DNA of 64,000 bases, from positions 21,957,904 through 22,021,903 of the forward strand of contig CM042536.1 in assembly GCA_023630585.1 (NCBI GenBank). The letters are read 5' to 3'. The position numbers and the translations under genes are program-made. The notes beneath the pieces are model-generated. The model worked only from the letters and a program-made list of their open reading frames with translations. It ran no database searches and was not told the origin of the DNA. Positions 1-13,150 of this stretch are shown piece by piece; position 1 is the first letter of the stretch, and each line of letters starts with the position of its first letter. The stretch is from Cranoglanis bouderius. Lineage: Eukaryota > Chordata > Actinopteri > Siluriformes > Cranoglanididae.

Positions 1-1346
1 TTTAAAGGCTGCATGCTCTCTACCTTTTACAATTACAAGGTCTTCCACTTAAATATTAATAATGCTACAAACCGCATATTTCTCTGAGCCCTGCAGTCAA
101 GTATAAGACCTAGTTTGTTGCAGATTTGAGTATGTCCATAGGTGCTATCTCTCTTATGCACAGTGGTGTTATACATGCAAACTCTGAAATGACAAAATAA
201 ACCTGTCTGCTTGAATTATGATACCAATAAAGAGAATGAATGAATTTCTGCAAAGGGCAGTGTTGAGGGTTTAGCCGCAACTAATACTATGATTTTTGTT
301 ATTGAGGTTAATTTCCAGCACATCCATTTCTGAACATATACTTTTACTGAATACACTATATTTGTGAGTTATAAATTGATATTTTTTCATGTTGAAGCAT
401 GGAAATTTTACATCTGTGAAGTGTTACAAGATGAGCAGTGTAGGCACATTTTCTCAGGCAATTTCTATCCTGAAGGCTTTGGGGGTAGAATCAAGTAAAT
501 AAAACCACCAGACCACTGAACTGCTTCAGAGGCACTCATACATCAGAGATCCTCCATCTTCCCCAGCACTTTTATTTTCCCCATTATATCCGTGTTAATG
601 AATCGTTCTTACCAGCAGAGCTAATATATAGGGGCTGTGCATCCCAACAACCGATAAAATGAGACGGGCATTATCACTTTGGACGCCTGTTAATTTGAGT
701 GTGCTGGATGGTCTGTGAAGTAACAGATAAATAGGAGTCAGTTCTCAACAATGTCATTTATTTAGTGTGGTAAAATGGAGTCTGGGGAAACTTCACAGGG
801 CTGTTAGTATTCAGCTTAGAGCTCCTAGGTAAGTTTTTGTGCTGCAGGGTATACTATATGCCCAGATCTAATTAATTTCCATACCCATTCATATTACTCT
901 TTTATGTAAGTGCCAAGTTTTCTAATTGCATTCATCACCAAGCCCGACTTAAGTTCTTGTAGTATATTTATTACCATGCTAACTGCTACTAAATTATTAA
1001 ACCTAATGATGTGAGCACCAAAAATATGTTGTCCTTTATTTTCTCTACAGAGAATCAATGTTATGCATTAGCAGTATAAATTAAGTAATACTTTACCTAG
1101 GCATGTTGCTGCTTTCAAAGCATTAGCTTAGTAAGATGTATTCTCGCAGCTGAGCACCCCCAAGGCTACTTGGAGAAAGGATGATATAGTTGATTCTAAT
1201 GAAAGAGCTTGCAACTGGTAATGGCTTAAATTAAACATTTGCACTAAAGGGAATCAGTTGGGGAGATCTGGGCAAAGTGGGATTATTCAATGGCTAACAG
1301 AGATGTGATGTCACCAGTAATATATAAGCCTGAAACTCATTCTTTT

Positions 1347-1347
1347 A

Positions 1348-1393
<46 letters not shown>
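1347..1393. repeat. (ATT)n microsatellite
   Basis: A nearly pure trinucleotide array of about 15 units, embedded in AT-rich intergenic DNA. Confidence 0.95.
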
Positions 1394-1394
<1 letters not shown>

Positions 1395-4259
1395 GTTTTT
1401 AGATTTTAATTATTAGCCTGACATTTTTATTATATTAAAAAATAATCATTAATGTTTACACTAGAGATGACTGTTAATGTAAAGTCTTTATTTAAAAATA
1501 TATTGTACATTAGATATAATGCCATTTCCAAAAATACTTTACTACAATTGAATGGTTTCACATAGCTTAATATTTAATACCTTTGTATTTAAATAATATC
1601 TTAAACCCATAAGCAATTTTAGGACAAACATATAGAGCCTTTGCATGAGGTTGCAAATAATTCAAGCTAAAATACTTGTAGTATCTAATGCCATAAAATC
1701 TGCTTATTTCATTTCATCTACTGTTTTTCTCTGGGTGAAGAATATATCTCTCTGTATCATGTTGATTTAATTTTTGTGAACATCTTCCTAAGAACAGATA
1801 GGGTGAAGAAAATGGCTCCTCTGAGTGGCTGCATGCTTATAGTGATTGGTAGTCTCATCTGCTGAATCCATTGCATTAGTATCTGCTCCGGCAATCTCAA
1901 AATGGCCTCCGCTACACTCTCAGGCCAAAGAGCACTCACTCGAAGGGAAGATAAACTAAGATTACTCCTCTATCCCATTCCAAAAGTGCCATCCATCACT
2001 GGGCCCTCCATGTGACTTCAATTACATTAACGAGCTTAATGTTGGTGTTAAAACACAGTTAAGGACAGACCAGGGGCCATGGCTGAGCAAGGTGCCTATG
2101 ACTAATGACTAGCCTGTCTTAAAGACACAAAAGAAAATTCTTTTTGGTAAGGTAAGATATTTGGGAAGAGTTAAGACGATGTCTTTTTTTTTTTTTTAAT
2201 TCTCATCTCATGATCTCTGTTCCGCAATCACTAATTGTGTGATTCTTCTTATCTACTTCAACTTATTCCAGACAGGTTATTTCAGCTTGTTATAGGGAAA
2301 GCATTTATCCACTTGGAATTATTACTTTGCAAGGCCCTCCCACAGGAAAATAAACAGTAATGAATCTTTTAGAGTTATGGTAAAGCCTTTCCTCATTAGA
2401 TGGCCAATCGACTGAGGGAGAGAAAGCCCCAATTCCAGCTTTTATTGAGTGTAAAGGAGAGCTAGACTGACATTTACATCTCCTGGTTCTTCATGACTGG
2501 CTGGCTGGGAAATCGGCCCATAGATCTCTCTTTTGAGGACAGGACGCTAAAGCAAACGTCTAGGCCCTGACTTACTGTATGATTCCAGCAAGAGGTTTAC
2601 ATCTCTGATAAAAGATTTTAATGATAATTAAATATTATACTGTAATTATACCGAAGCATATGCTAATGAAAATATTTATCTCATTGCCAGGTTTTAATAT
2701 ATATAGGTGTTTATAAATGGTCTACAAATACAATATTAAAATATAAAACATAGCCTGCTTATGAAGATAAGCCTTCCTCATATACAAATCAAAGTTATAA
2801 GGGCAAACACTATAATGGTAGGAACTACTACAGCAGTAAGCTTGCCGATCTATTGGTAAGTAAAATATCTGCAACAGCACAGCAGGCTAGCCAAATATTA
2901 CCACTAAGTAATTTATGAAAATTACTTATTTACTTTTATTGGTCTGCTTTCTTCAAAGAATACAGTTGCTATTGAGTTCTACTTGTGTACAGTTATTTAA
3001 TATTCTTTCCCCCAGAAGACTTATTTACCAGTACAACAAAATGTGGTCATTGTGCATGCAGCAGTAGAGCACTCCTGTGATCTTTGCTGACAGTGCTAGT
3101 GTAGTGCCCAAACATTCATAACCTAGCAGTGTCCCTTCACTACTATGGTGCATGGTCCAACAAAGTGCTTTGCATACATCTGTAGGGTTGCTCTTTTCAT
3201 TTTCTACAGCAATTACACTTTCACTCTCACAAACAGAGGAGGCATCCCAATGCCTTAACAATGTCACAGAGGAACTCTTGCCTCCAAACCATGGTTCCAA
3301 TTAGGCCTGAAATATGATTACTGCTGGACTCATTATTGTGTGATCCAAAAGAGAGAGCAGACAGAGAAGCTTAAGGTTAGGCTTGGTTTTCAAGAGTGAT
3401 GGCTTGTGTGTGAGAACTTGTGCTTACACAGCAGAAAAACAGTCCAATGATGAGGGACAGAGAGGCATGGTCACAAGATAATAAATAAGTCCTTTAAGAT
3501 GGATCTCTCTCTTGGGGCTATATATTAAACTACTCACAAATACTTCAGAAACGATCAGTGTCTTGCAGAATGAGTGGGCACTCAAAAATCATTGCATGTC
3601 TCAACAAAACCTATTCCTTGCTGTCTACTAATACACTATAAAGTATATTTAGGTGGATTTATTGTATTTTAAGTAGTTGAAGTAACACACAATAAGGTTT
3701 CCCTGGCTCAACCAAAAAAAAAAGGCTTGTGTTTATAGCTAAGCCAGTACAGTGATCTGTGTGAGAAGAAGTCAGGAAGTGAAGGTTGATCAATGTTAAC
3801 CACACTAGAGAAACATCCAGAACAGTCAATAAGTATTGGCAAAGTAATGAAGTTTTCTTCCGTGTCTCATAACCAGAGAAAAATACCTTCTCTGAAGCAA
3901 CCAATGTAGACAAGGAAACTGACTCAGGATTGTGGGTACCTGGTGACAGTTCTGGAATTCAGGATCTGTCCTCTCAAACAGTGCACATTGCCCTTTCTGC
4001 CTCATAAATGCACTATACAACACCAATGATGGCTCATTGGACAGGTAATGATAATAATATTTAAGAAATAATGGCCTCCATGTGGCTTTTAAACAAAAAA
4101 AAAATCAAGGTGTCCTCCAATAATGAATTCCTGGTCAATGTTATTGATATGCGTCCATTTATCTGGCAGGGACACTAGCCACAGTGTAATTGGCAGGAGA
4201 TGAATTCAGGAAGAAGCAGGCCAAATTTAATCTGATCAGCAAGGTTTTAAACAATCGCT

Positions 4260-4640
4260 GGTGAAGTGAAGTCTGTGCCATATTTATAAGTCATTGTGTT
4301 TTATAGGCCATTAGGATCTCCAGAGAAAGGCAGCATGGAGAGTGTGGCCTTCCGTCGAAATTAAAATGTCAGGGAGAAAGAAGTAGAACAAAACAGGGAA
4401 TTTGCAATTAATTACATGGCCATAAAAATTCAATAATCAGGAGGCAATGCTCCTCTCTGGCACAGCAGCCTGTGATTGCAGCAAAGTGAAATAGCATGCA
4501 TTCATCTCTGCAAATTAGATTTGTAATCTGAAAAGGGATTCATAGGAATACAGTAGCCTACATGTCCCCTTCTCTCAGAGTGAGCTTGCTGACAAATGGA
4601 GTGGACTGGCCACTTTTTAATACAGCAATTACTAGCCGCT
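4260..4640. promoter_or_regulatory. Candidate conserved non-coding element
   Basis: Repeat-free stretch with no coding potential. It contains homeodomain-type cores (CAATTAATTA near 4,405) and several AT-rich factor-like sites separated by moderately complex sequence. Its texture resembles developmental enhancers found in deserts beside transcription factor genes. This is an inference from composition only; conservation was not tested. Confidence 0.2.
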
Positions 4641-6329
4641 GAGATTAATGAGACCTGAAAAGTAAGATGGTTCTGAATTTTAAGGATTGATACTTTTCAT
4701 AATTTTCAAACACAGCAACATTGTTTAATTATAAATTAGGTACTTGTGACTATGTACTTACATATAGGGTGGACCATCACTGATAGTTATTAAGAGATTA
4801 ATGATTGGTGTACCTTTCTCTTGATTATAAACAAGTGTGTTAGTGTTCTACATAAATTTTTACATAGTGCTTAGAAAACACACAGCCACAGGGCTGGCAT
4901 ATTATCGCCTGACCCTGCTGTATTATAACTAACCCACACTGGTACTAACCAATCTGACTTTCTGGTGTGGAGTGCTGACCCAGATACACTACCATTCCAC
5001 TTAACACTTAGATAACAAATATTTAAATCTATTAATACTATTCACTCAGAATGCTACATTATTTCCCAGAGCATGGTCTTTGATGTATGCGGTCTGTGCG
5101 GAGAAATCTAAGCTAATTGCTTCTAATGATTTCCCAAATAATATGAGGCCTGAGGACATCAATAGGAATCCAATAGTGTAAGTGTCGTTAATGTAAAAGA
5201 AGATGCAGTGTTATGTGGCCTTCATTGACTTCTACAGCAGTTGGTGTAGACAGAAACCTACTTGCTATGTATCTGTCAGCGCAGTAGTTAAAGGAGTGAA
5301 AGTCCATCAGACTGATATTGGACAGAAAGAGTGGTATTGACTAAAGGAGATTTCTTACTCATGGAGACCATTTTACAAACATGGTTGCTTCGCTGCGTGT
5401 AGTCATCCTGTTCAATGTAAGAGGTTACTTAGAAGCTGAATTTAACGCTTAAAATAAAAAGGCACTAAGGTGGTGGGACCATTTTGCAATTCTGCTTTAA
5501 CTGTATTACAGTACTATTTAATTTTGGACTGCGCCTTACTTTTGTGTCGAACCATAACATTTCTGTGTGGGAAGGATGTGAAGGACACAAGTGTGTACCC
5601 GAAGTGTACTAGTAAAGGAAATCCAATAAGAATAGTCAAAGCCCAATCCTGCGGTCAGAACACAGGCAGAAGAAAATAAAACAGGGTAATCCATACTCAT
5701 AATTCAAACTGACAGTAGTAATGAAACGTTCACAAATGAATCGCAAACTCTTTGAGCCAGTTCTTTTAGGCTTATAAAAACACACATATCTAAAGAACTG
5801 CAATATATCCTCTTGCTGAAGATTCATTATTCTGTATTCATGGTTCCCCAATGCCATTAATCCCATGAATTATACTGAAACAAAATGAATCAAGTAATAT
5901 AAACAACAATAATTTGGCACATCATACAGATTTAAAGCCAGTTCTAGTGAGAATGTCAAGTCATGTATTTGTCTCTCATCTGTGTGTGACTGAGGCAGCA
6001 GGAGAGTCCGACTGCAATGCTTGTTATAATGATTTATATAGTGTAGCACATTGGGGAGGTGAACAATTATCAGGATAAATGGACAAGAATCTTTAAATTC
6101 TACTTAAATGAAAGTTAAGTGCAGACACAGCAGCGCATAATGCTGTTTTGCCAATCAGAAGAAAAAGAAAAACCAACACCTTTGGGTGGTTTGGAGAAAA
6201 CCGGCAAGGAGCTGAAAGAACCAGCCTATGATCTGTCTCAGAAATCTTCCTAATAGGCAGACCAGGGTCAAAAAGCAGAAAACCCAAAACTAGAAGCTAC
6301 AACAAGGCCCAGTACAACTTGGGAAACTG

Positions 6330-6332
<3 letters not shown>

Positions 6333-6383
<51 letters not shown>

Positions 6384-6408
6384 ACTCACACACACGCACA
6401 GACGCACA

Positions 6409-6452
<44 letters not shown>
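6333..6452. repeat. Compound (CT)n-(CA)n microsatellite
   Basis: About 23 CT units (6,333-6,379) pass directly into an interrupted CA array (6,380-6,452) with ACGC variants at the junction. Confidence 0.95.
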
Positions 6453-6454
<2 letters not shown>

Positions 6455-6734
6455 TACATACAATACAAACAGGCAACCACAGAGGTTATAAATAGACAGA
6501 ATAATTAGAGGGAGACAAGGGACCGGTGTGACTAATTAACTACCTAGACAACAGTTAAGAAGTACAAGAAGCACATACCATATAAGGAAAATGGAAAGCA
6601 AAAAGTAACAAATGGGTACAGAGAGTGGAAGTACAGAGAGAGGAACATGACAGGGACAGGATATTTACCACTGCCTAAACAATATTGGAACCAGGCCTTT
6701 TTTTCTATACATAGTCCAACATTTCAGTAGGCCT

Positions 6735-7060
6735 AATATAATTGGACAAATTAACAACATCTTAAATAAAGTTGTCCTGGTTAGTAATAGCTTCTTTGTG
6801 GTCAGTGACTGCCTGATGTCTGCAAATCATAGATTTCTGATGATCTGCCAGACTTCTGATGCAGACAGTTTTATCTCTGGCTTTTTTTAAAGGGTATTCA
6901 GTCTTCTCTAAGTGATTTGCTCTGATAGGGTTCAGATCAGGTGAATGACTAAGCCAATCAAAAACTTTTTTAATAAGTTTTGGGTCATCATCCTGCTGCA
7001 AGTCATTTAGTTGGGTCTGATAAGATACTACTGTCCATTTCACAATTTATTCCACTGCTG
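6735..7060 (-). pseudogene. Tc1-like transposase remnant
   Basis: Read on the minus strand, the open frame at 6,762-7,043 contains QQDDDPK followed about 20 residues later by SPDLNPI, the spacing of the second Asp box and the Glu box of Tc1-type DD34E transposases. The residue after NPI is Arg, so the catalytic Glu is lost. The following segment no longer resembles the conserved C-terminus. Only the last part of the transposase is recognisable. The flank at 6,735-6,760 resembles the subterminal region of such elements, but no complete terminal repeat was found. It is a dead, old copy. Confidence 0.7.
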
Positions 7061-7091
7061 CAATTGCCAGTAATAAAATCAATAAAGACAT

Positions 7092-7195
7092 GTGATGCCC
7101 TGTGATGGACTGGCATCCCATCCATCCGCTCAGGATCCACCACAATGTTTACCAGGAAAAAGCAGTTATGGAACATGAATGAATGATGAATGAAA
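7092..7195 (+). mobile_element. SINE/LINE 3' tail fragment
   Basis: The sequence from TGCCCTGTGATGGACTGGCA to a GAATGAATGA-like end matches the 3' tail shared by many teleost SINEs and their partner LINEs, ending in a short tandem repeat. The 5' part is absent, as in typical 5'-truncated retroposon copies. Confidence 0.65.
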
Positions 7196-9419
7196 CAATA
7201 TGTGAGCTATACAGTACATGCCAATACCATATATTTATCCCATTAGATGATGTGATTTCCCAGTATCACAATGACCTGTTTTACTAGCATTGATATCTTT
7301 GGGTCAAATATTAACAAAATCTGTATAACTGACCTACTGCTTACAGTACATATATTCTATGTACTGTATATCTGATCCAGGCCATCAGCAGTCTATCTCT
7401 GAACTCTTTATCATGTGGATATAAGCAGTAGTAACTGATGGTAATCAGTTTGCTCCTTAGATTGAAGTTTGTCGTGTTCACTCCACAGGGGCTTTCTATG
7501 GACTGTCCTGTGGTAATTTCTCCCCTTTTCAGCTCACAATCTGAATGGAGCTGACACTGAAAAAGAGTGAACACATTCTCCTGAGACAGCCCCATACATG
7601 CTGCATACAGGGCAGGAGATTCAATTCAACGCAAAGCCTTCCTCATACCCTCACCAAAAATATCCCACATGTAATAGATCAAAAGCTCTTTCAGCGTCAA
7701 GTGTGTGTGCGTGCACAGGAAAGGGAGTGGATAAAAAATGGGTGCCAGCATCAAGAAGACTGTCTGCACTGTGAATTATACACTGTAATATGCACAAATT
7801 ATTACTAGCTAACTGCCCCTAATGAATCCAGCCAGATCAAAATGGATTACACTCCCAATGAGAGCATCCCTTTCACCCAGTAGCAGTGTGACCTGGTTCT
7901 ACATAAGGAAATGGGACTGGGAGAAACTTTAAGCCTATATCTATGCCCAGTAAATGCATTTTAGTCAGTATTTCTCAATCTTATCTGAGGATGGATGCAT
8001 GTAACCAAATTCCTATATGGAAATGAAAACTCTGTCCACATGACACTGGCACTGATGTTCTTTATAATGGCATTCAAATGATTGAACAATTCTTCAATTA
8101 ACCACTAAATGCCACCTACGCTGATTATCCCTCTTCTTTAATTAGTAGGCAAAAAATTAGATCTTCTTACTGCTGTCATTTCTGACTATGCTGACATGAA
8201 GTATAACCAGGCAGCTCCCTCTCTCTGTTTGTTATAGTTCATAACATAAGAGGGTGGTTTGCCTTTTAATTATTGAACACAGTCTGACACACTAATAAGT
8301 AGAGTCTACATTTCTTGTCTCTTAGTGGGAGAGAAATTGGGTTGCGCGTGAAGTGGTGAATTTATTCCCTCATATTTCTTATAAAGGTGCAGCCACAGCT
8401 AAATCAAATTTAATATGTCATTTCATTTATTGCCCAAGAAAAGCAAAATGAGATATTGGGCTATTTCTATCGATTTTTAGTTCCATTCAAGAGAAACAGC
8501 AGTTCCTTAGCTTTTCCTGCATCATTCTGGATCTAATTATAGGATATATACACAGAAAATTTGCCGCATTTGCCTTATTGCCTTCCTGAAATATTGCATC
8601 CTCAATATATTACTAAAGACTGATTTGTGCCCAACTGCGATTCAAAATATACGTAAAGTCAGTATTTGACTGTAGTCCATAATTTTTTTTATCAATCTCT
8701 GAGGTTGCAGAAACTGTGGGAGCAGATCGTGTCCAGACACACGCAAACTGAAAACGCTGCACTTTCCTCCTGAGTGTGCGACTGGGAGGACTTTTAATTT
8801 GGGGAATGCTGCTGAGCCATATTTTCACCTCATCCTGTTGTCATGCACTATTTTGGTAAACATCCCAGGTACTAATTTAATATATTGTAAAGCAGGCTGT
8901 TCGCCATCCGACTCACCATGTGATTGATGAATGACTGGAAGATAAAGCAGTGACTGAGATTTATGGGCTGCCGGCACATAGAATATGTATGATTATCAGC
9001 AGCATGCTGAAAGCTCCTGCTTTTGAGTGATAGCCAGAGGGAGAGTGATCAAGCAAATGAGTGCATCTGTGGGAGGGAGGGGCTGAGGCAACATACCGTG
9101 CTCGTTTGTATCTCTGCTGTAGTCCTGAGCTTCTTGTGGCAAGCAGTGTTGTCCTGCAGATGGTGTGCAGACTTATATAGCTCATCTCCTTCAGCCACAC
9201 ATGGCTGTCCTTTCTTTCCTGCTCGCTCTCTGGTACCCTATTTTTGCTTGCTGTATAACACTTTCTCTTCAAGACCTTAGTGTTCTGCTGTAACCACGTG
9301 CCATAAATTTGCTGTATTAAGTCATGCTGAAAGTTTCCCCCCCTTCAGCTGTATTTGTCTCACCTCTGATTTGGGTATAATGCCCGTTGGCATTTCTGAG
9401 CGCTTAAAATGAGTTCATT

Positions 9420-9960
9420 CCTAAGTGACTGATGGCACATCGTCATAAATCCCAAAACCTGGTGGAGTTTATTGATCCTGCAGGAGCGCTTGTGCCTCTC
9501 AGCATATGTCACTGCACTCTCTCATAGGCAGCTAAGTAGGAGCGATATTTTACAGTCAGGGCATTATCATATGCACACTATGCCCATTGTTATCTGCATC
9601 AGTGATTTAATGTGAGGCAGCGTGACTTGCATGGTACCCTGGAGAGGACTTGATTTGGTATGTGGTCCAATTTATATATTTACATGTCACCATAAATAAC
9701 ATTAATGCACCTCGGAGGATTGCTGAAAGTAATTGTTTATCCACGTCCTAGCAAATGTGCTTGACAATATTCTTGATGAACGGCCACTAGCTGTCTTTTA
9801 AAGAGCTGCACTCTGGCTGGTGTTAGAGACAACTGTTTAAAGGTGGTCTCGGGTTCTGCTGATTACTCTGCCCTGCGTTCCCAAACCACATTCTCTGGCT
9901 CTGACAGCAAGCTGGTAAACACAAATACACAGCCAGAGCGCCATCCTTCAGTTCCAGATG
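9420..9960. promoter_or_regulatory. Candidate conserved non-coding element
   Basis: Repeat-free, moderately GC-balanced stretch with HOX/CDX-like cores (CCATAAA near 9,690 and ATTAATG just after) and no coding signature. It is proposed only from composition and its place in a desert; conservation was not tested. Confidence 0.2.
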
Positions 9961-11859
9961 AGCCGCTTGTCTATCTGCAGTGGGGTTGCCTTAGGGAAAC
10001 ACTGTAAGTGGCTTTGCAGTCGCCTTTGTCTATTTTCCAGGACACTTAAATAAATGGTACATTCATGTGATGCTGGTACATTCTCAAGTGTGTGTAATTT
10101 ACTCAAGTTCTCCCATGGTTTAAAAAGACCTACAATTTGGTCTTTTTGGTGCTCTGCTAGCTATTAGAAGTAAGTGGGGTTAGTTAGACTAGACAGGTTT
10201 TGGTATACATAGCAATTGTATTGTACATTAGGTTGCAGGTAGGAAACCTCAGCCACACTTCCTTTCACACAGGGTGATCAGTTTTTCACAGAGCTGTTCC
10301 TGTACTGTTCTGTGAAAAAAGAGATGATGGTAAGGACTGCATTACAGAGTAAAACAGAAAAAAACAGGCCTCATTAACCCCCAGAGGCAGAGGCCTGTAA
10401 GGAGCCATAAATCCTCAGCATGTGAAGGGCAATGGGAGAATCGTTTCCTTTTATGTGTGTATATAGGTAACATAGCGTTTTCCCAGCTGTGATGTGTAAC
10501 CTGACGGCAACAGCACACTCAAAACATGTGAGCATGTACTTCAAGTGTCCAGTACTATGAAGAACACCAGGATTAAATGGTGTAGAAGTGTTAATAGTCA
10601 ATCAGGTTTAACTAGGCCCGCTGTAGCAGGATATGACTATCACAAGGCTGGAGTATAAGCACCCATGAGGCTCAAACATTGCAAGTGGGATTAAACATAG
10701 CAGGGGCTAGAACTGTCACTGTGCCCCTCTCTCTCTCCTGCTGTTGATGTATTGCAGTGGCCTGGCAGGAGGAGCTCCACTAAAACCTCTGTACATGCCA
10801 AAATACGTTTTACAAGCTGTGCCCTAATCAGCTAGCAGCCAGTGGTCCATAAATCCAGGCATGTCTGTCGAGCATGGTCACAGCCAGGGGAGTAAGCACT
10901 GGATATACAGCAGAGCATGCAACAAGACCAGGCCAGAGACAAGCAACAGTGCCAGGGATATTTGTAAGGCAAAGGGAGGGACCAAAATGTTCAACTCATA
11001 GGGTCAATATTGTGGTGCTATAATTTATGTCAGGGTTTTAATCCAGCAAAGTGGATGCACAAATAAGTTTGCATATGGATCAGTATGCATGTTTTATGTC
11101 ATACTATATGCATGTGTCCTCTGTGAATGGTAATACTGAAATTGCAGACAGTGTCATGTCTTGTTGAAGTGTCATTACATCAGTACACACAATCGGCTGG
11201 GAGCATGACCTATGTTTACAGTTTACAACAATTCATTCTTCTTCTTCTGGAGAGAAACGAATCAATAAATGTAACAATACTTTGAAGTGAGCAGCTTGAA
11301 TGCCAAAATGACTTACTGACTTAAGTGTGTGCACACACAATATACACCCTTCTTTTCTTCTATCAGTAACCCTAACCCACAAAATGTTAATTACATTCAA
11401 ATATGTTTCATTAGCTACTCATGTAATTCCTTCAAGCATTGCTTATATGTGTCCATATATGCATAACTGAACATTAATGTAGTAACACATCTTGTGTAGT
11501 CTTTTGTCATGTTGTTGCTTATAAACTCTGGTTTTGTCCATTAGATGGCAGCACTGAGGTCTATGTATGTTATAGAAAATATGAACCAACCAGTAGTTCA
11601 CTGCTTTCATTTGATCTTATATTTTCTTTATATTCAATTGAAGCATGCAATAAGGAAACAATACATGAAGCTGAAAATATAAAAGTGGGCATAAATATTT
11701 ATCAACTATGATCATCATAAAGCCAGCTTCAGATTTACAAAAAGCATTTTATGTCAAAATGCTCTTTAATTATTAAGAGCTATGGATAACTACATATGTG
11801 TGCTTATACGTGAGAGCACCAGAGAAAGTGAATTAGTGGTTTTTTTTTTGTTTGTTTGT

Positions 11860-12126
11860 TTTTTGTCAGGAAACTTTTTTGTTTGGACACCTCTCCTGAA
11901 TTCACTGTCTCTGGCAGGCTTTGACCAGTGCTTTGTCTTACTGTTAGAGGCCCTTATTTACAGGACATTTGTTGCCTTTGACATTTATCATTGCTCCAGG
12001 GCCGTGAACTTCATGCAAACGGAATTGAAGCATTCAATAGGCAAGGCTTTAGGCCTCATCCTGTTGGGGTATTATCACAAGTCTTTTCATGCTGAGATAA
12101 ATCACTTCCACTGCACCCAGCAGTGA
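11860..12126. promoter_or_regulatory. Candidate conserved non-coding element
   Basis: Unique sequence with a clean texture and no repeats. An open frame crosses it but has no recognisable domain. The lack of stops may itself reflect constraint on the DNA or simple chance; it is listed as a lead only. Confidence 0.18.
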
Positions 12127-13082
12127 AGAACTAAAGAGAGGGAGCAGGGTGGGGGGAAATGAGGGTAGGAGGAGTATTTTCAAGATTAGGTCAGGCAGCC
12201 AAGGACAAAATCAGGCCTTGGTTTTTCTCCCCTTGACTAATTGTCTTGGGGGTTTAATACAAACTTCACTCACTGTTAAAGAAAAGCATTTGTTTTTTCA
12301 GTGAATGCCAGAGGTAAACTGATCTATGGACTTATTTGTTATAGCTCGTATGACAAATTTCACATTTTCACATTTTATTCAAACAAATGGCAACATGTAT
12401 GACAAAGCTTATAGACAAGCCAGAATAGACTGGCATGTTTAGAATTTATATTAAAAATGTTAAAATAATCACAAACCTAAAACTATGCTTGACCACTGCT
12501 CTGACCACTCTGACCACTGTTTTTCCTCAGATACTACCATAAGTAGAAAAAAATCTTTCCAAATATCTGTATGTTTATTTAAAAGACTAACACTCTGCCT
12601 GCTTTATTTAACTCTTATGCAAAAGCTATCCTCATATGTATTAAATATATGCAGGCCTACTAACATGTGTAAGCATGTTTAAACATGTTTAAGTCCATAA
12701 ACAGAAGGAGCGGGCCACTCCTCTCTACATGAACAGTGGTAGGCCTTGAGATCATGCTTTGAGGGCAGAATGATGAACGAGCTCACAGACCCACCAAATC
12801 CTCCTGGCTCCACTGCCCATATTTCCTGCTGCAGTCAGCCTCCAATTATAAATCAACTGTCTTTCAATTCTGTACGTGATTCATTATTATTTGTAGACAA
12901 TAATTTACAGAAGTGGTTTCCGATGCTTTTTATTTCATGGCAGTAATTTATGAGTGAAGAAAAAAAAAAAACAATATAACTGTATTTTCTCTCTCAGAGG
13001 CAAAGCTGTCTGCAATCTAACGGATAAATTGAATAGGTAGTGAAGCACCATTGATTAAAATGGTTGATGCTTTCAAGAGCAG

Positions 13083-13148
<66 letters not shown>

Positions 13149-13150
13149 AC
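13083..13150. repeat. (CA)n microsatellite
   Basis: A nearly pure CA array of more than 30 units. Confidence 0.95.

Larger units (their letters stand above)
1..6300. other. Gene-free intergenic DNA (left part of desert)
   Basis: No exon series or recognisable protein family is visible on either strand. Open frames are short and lack splice or family support. The DNA is AT-rich, with one ATT microsatellite and a repeat-poor stretch at about 4.26-4.64 kb listed separately. Two minus-strand open frames at 3,025-3,300 and 3,826-4,026 are the most protein-like in composition, but I recognise neither. This is best read as intergenic DNA. Confidence 0.7.
7200..13080. other. Gene-free intergenic DNA
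   Basis: No gene is supported here. Overlapping short open frames around 7.3-7.8, 8.6-9.3 and 10.4-10.6 kb lack family similarity and splice context. The open frame at 11,782-12,126 (114 codons) includes a poly-T-coded hydrophobic run and is judged fortuitous. Two repeat-poor stretches inside are listed as candidate regulatory sequence. Confidence 0.65.

Noticed and set aside
3025..4026. Minus-strand open frames that look protein-like
   Set aside because: I could match them to no family, and the frames do not join through plausible splice sites.
11782..12126. 114-codon open frame in the desert
   Set aside because: No recognisable domain, a hydrophobic run from poly-T, and no splice or polyadenylation context.
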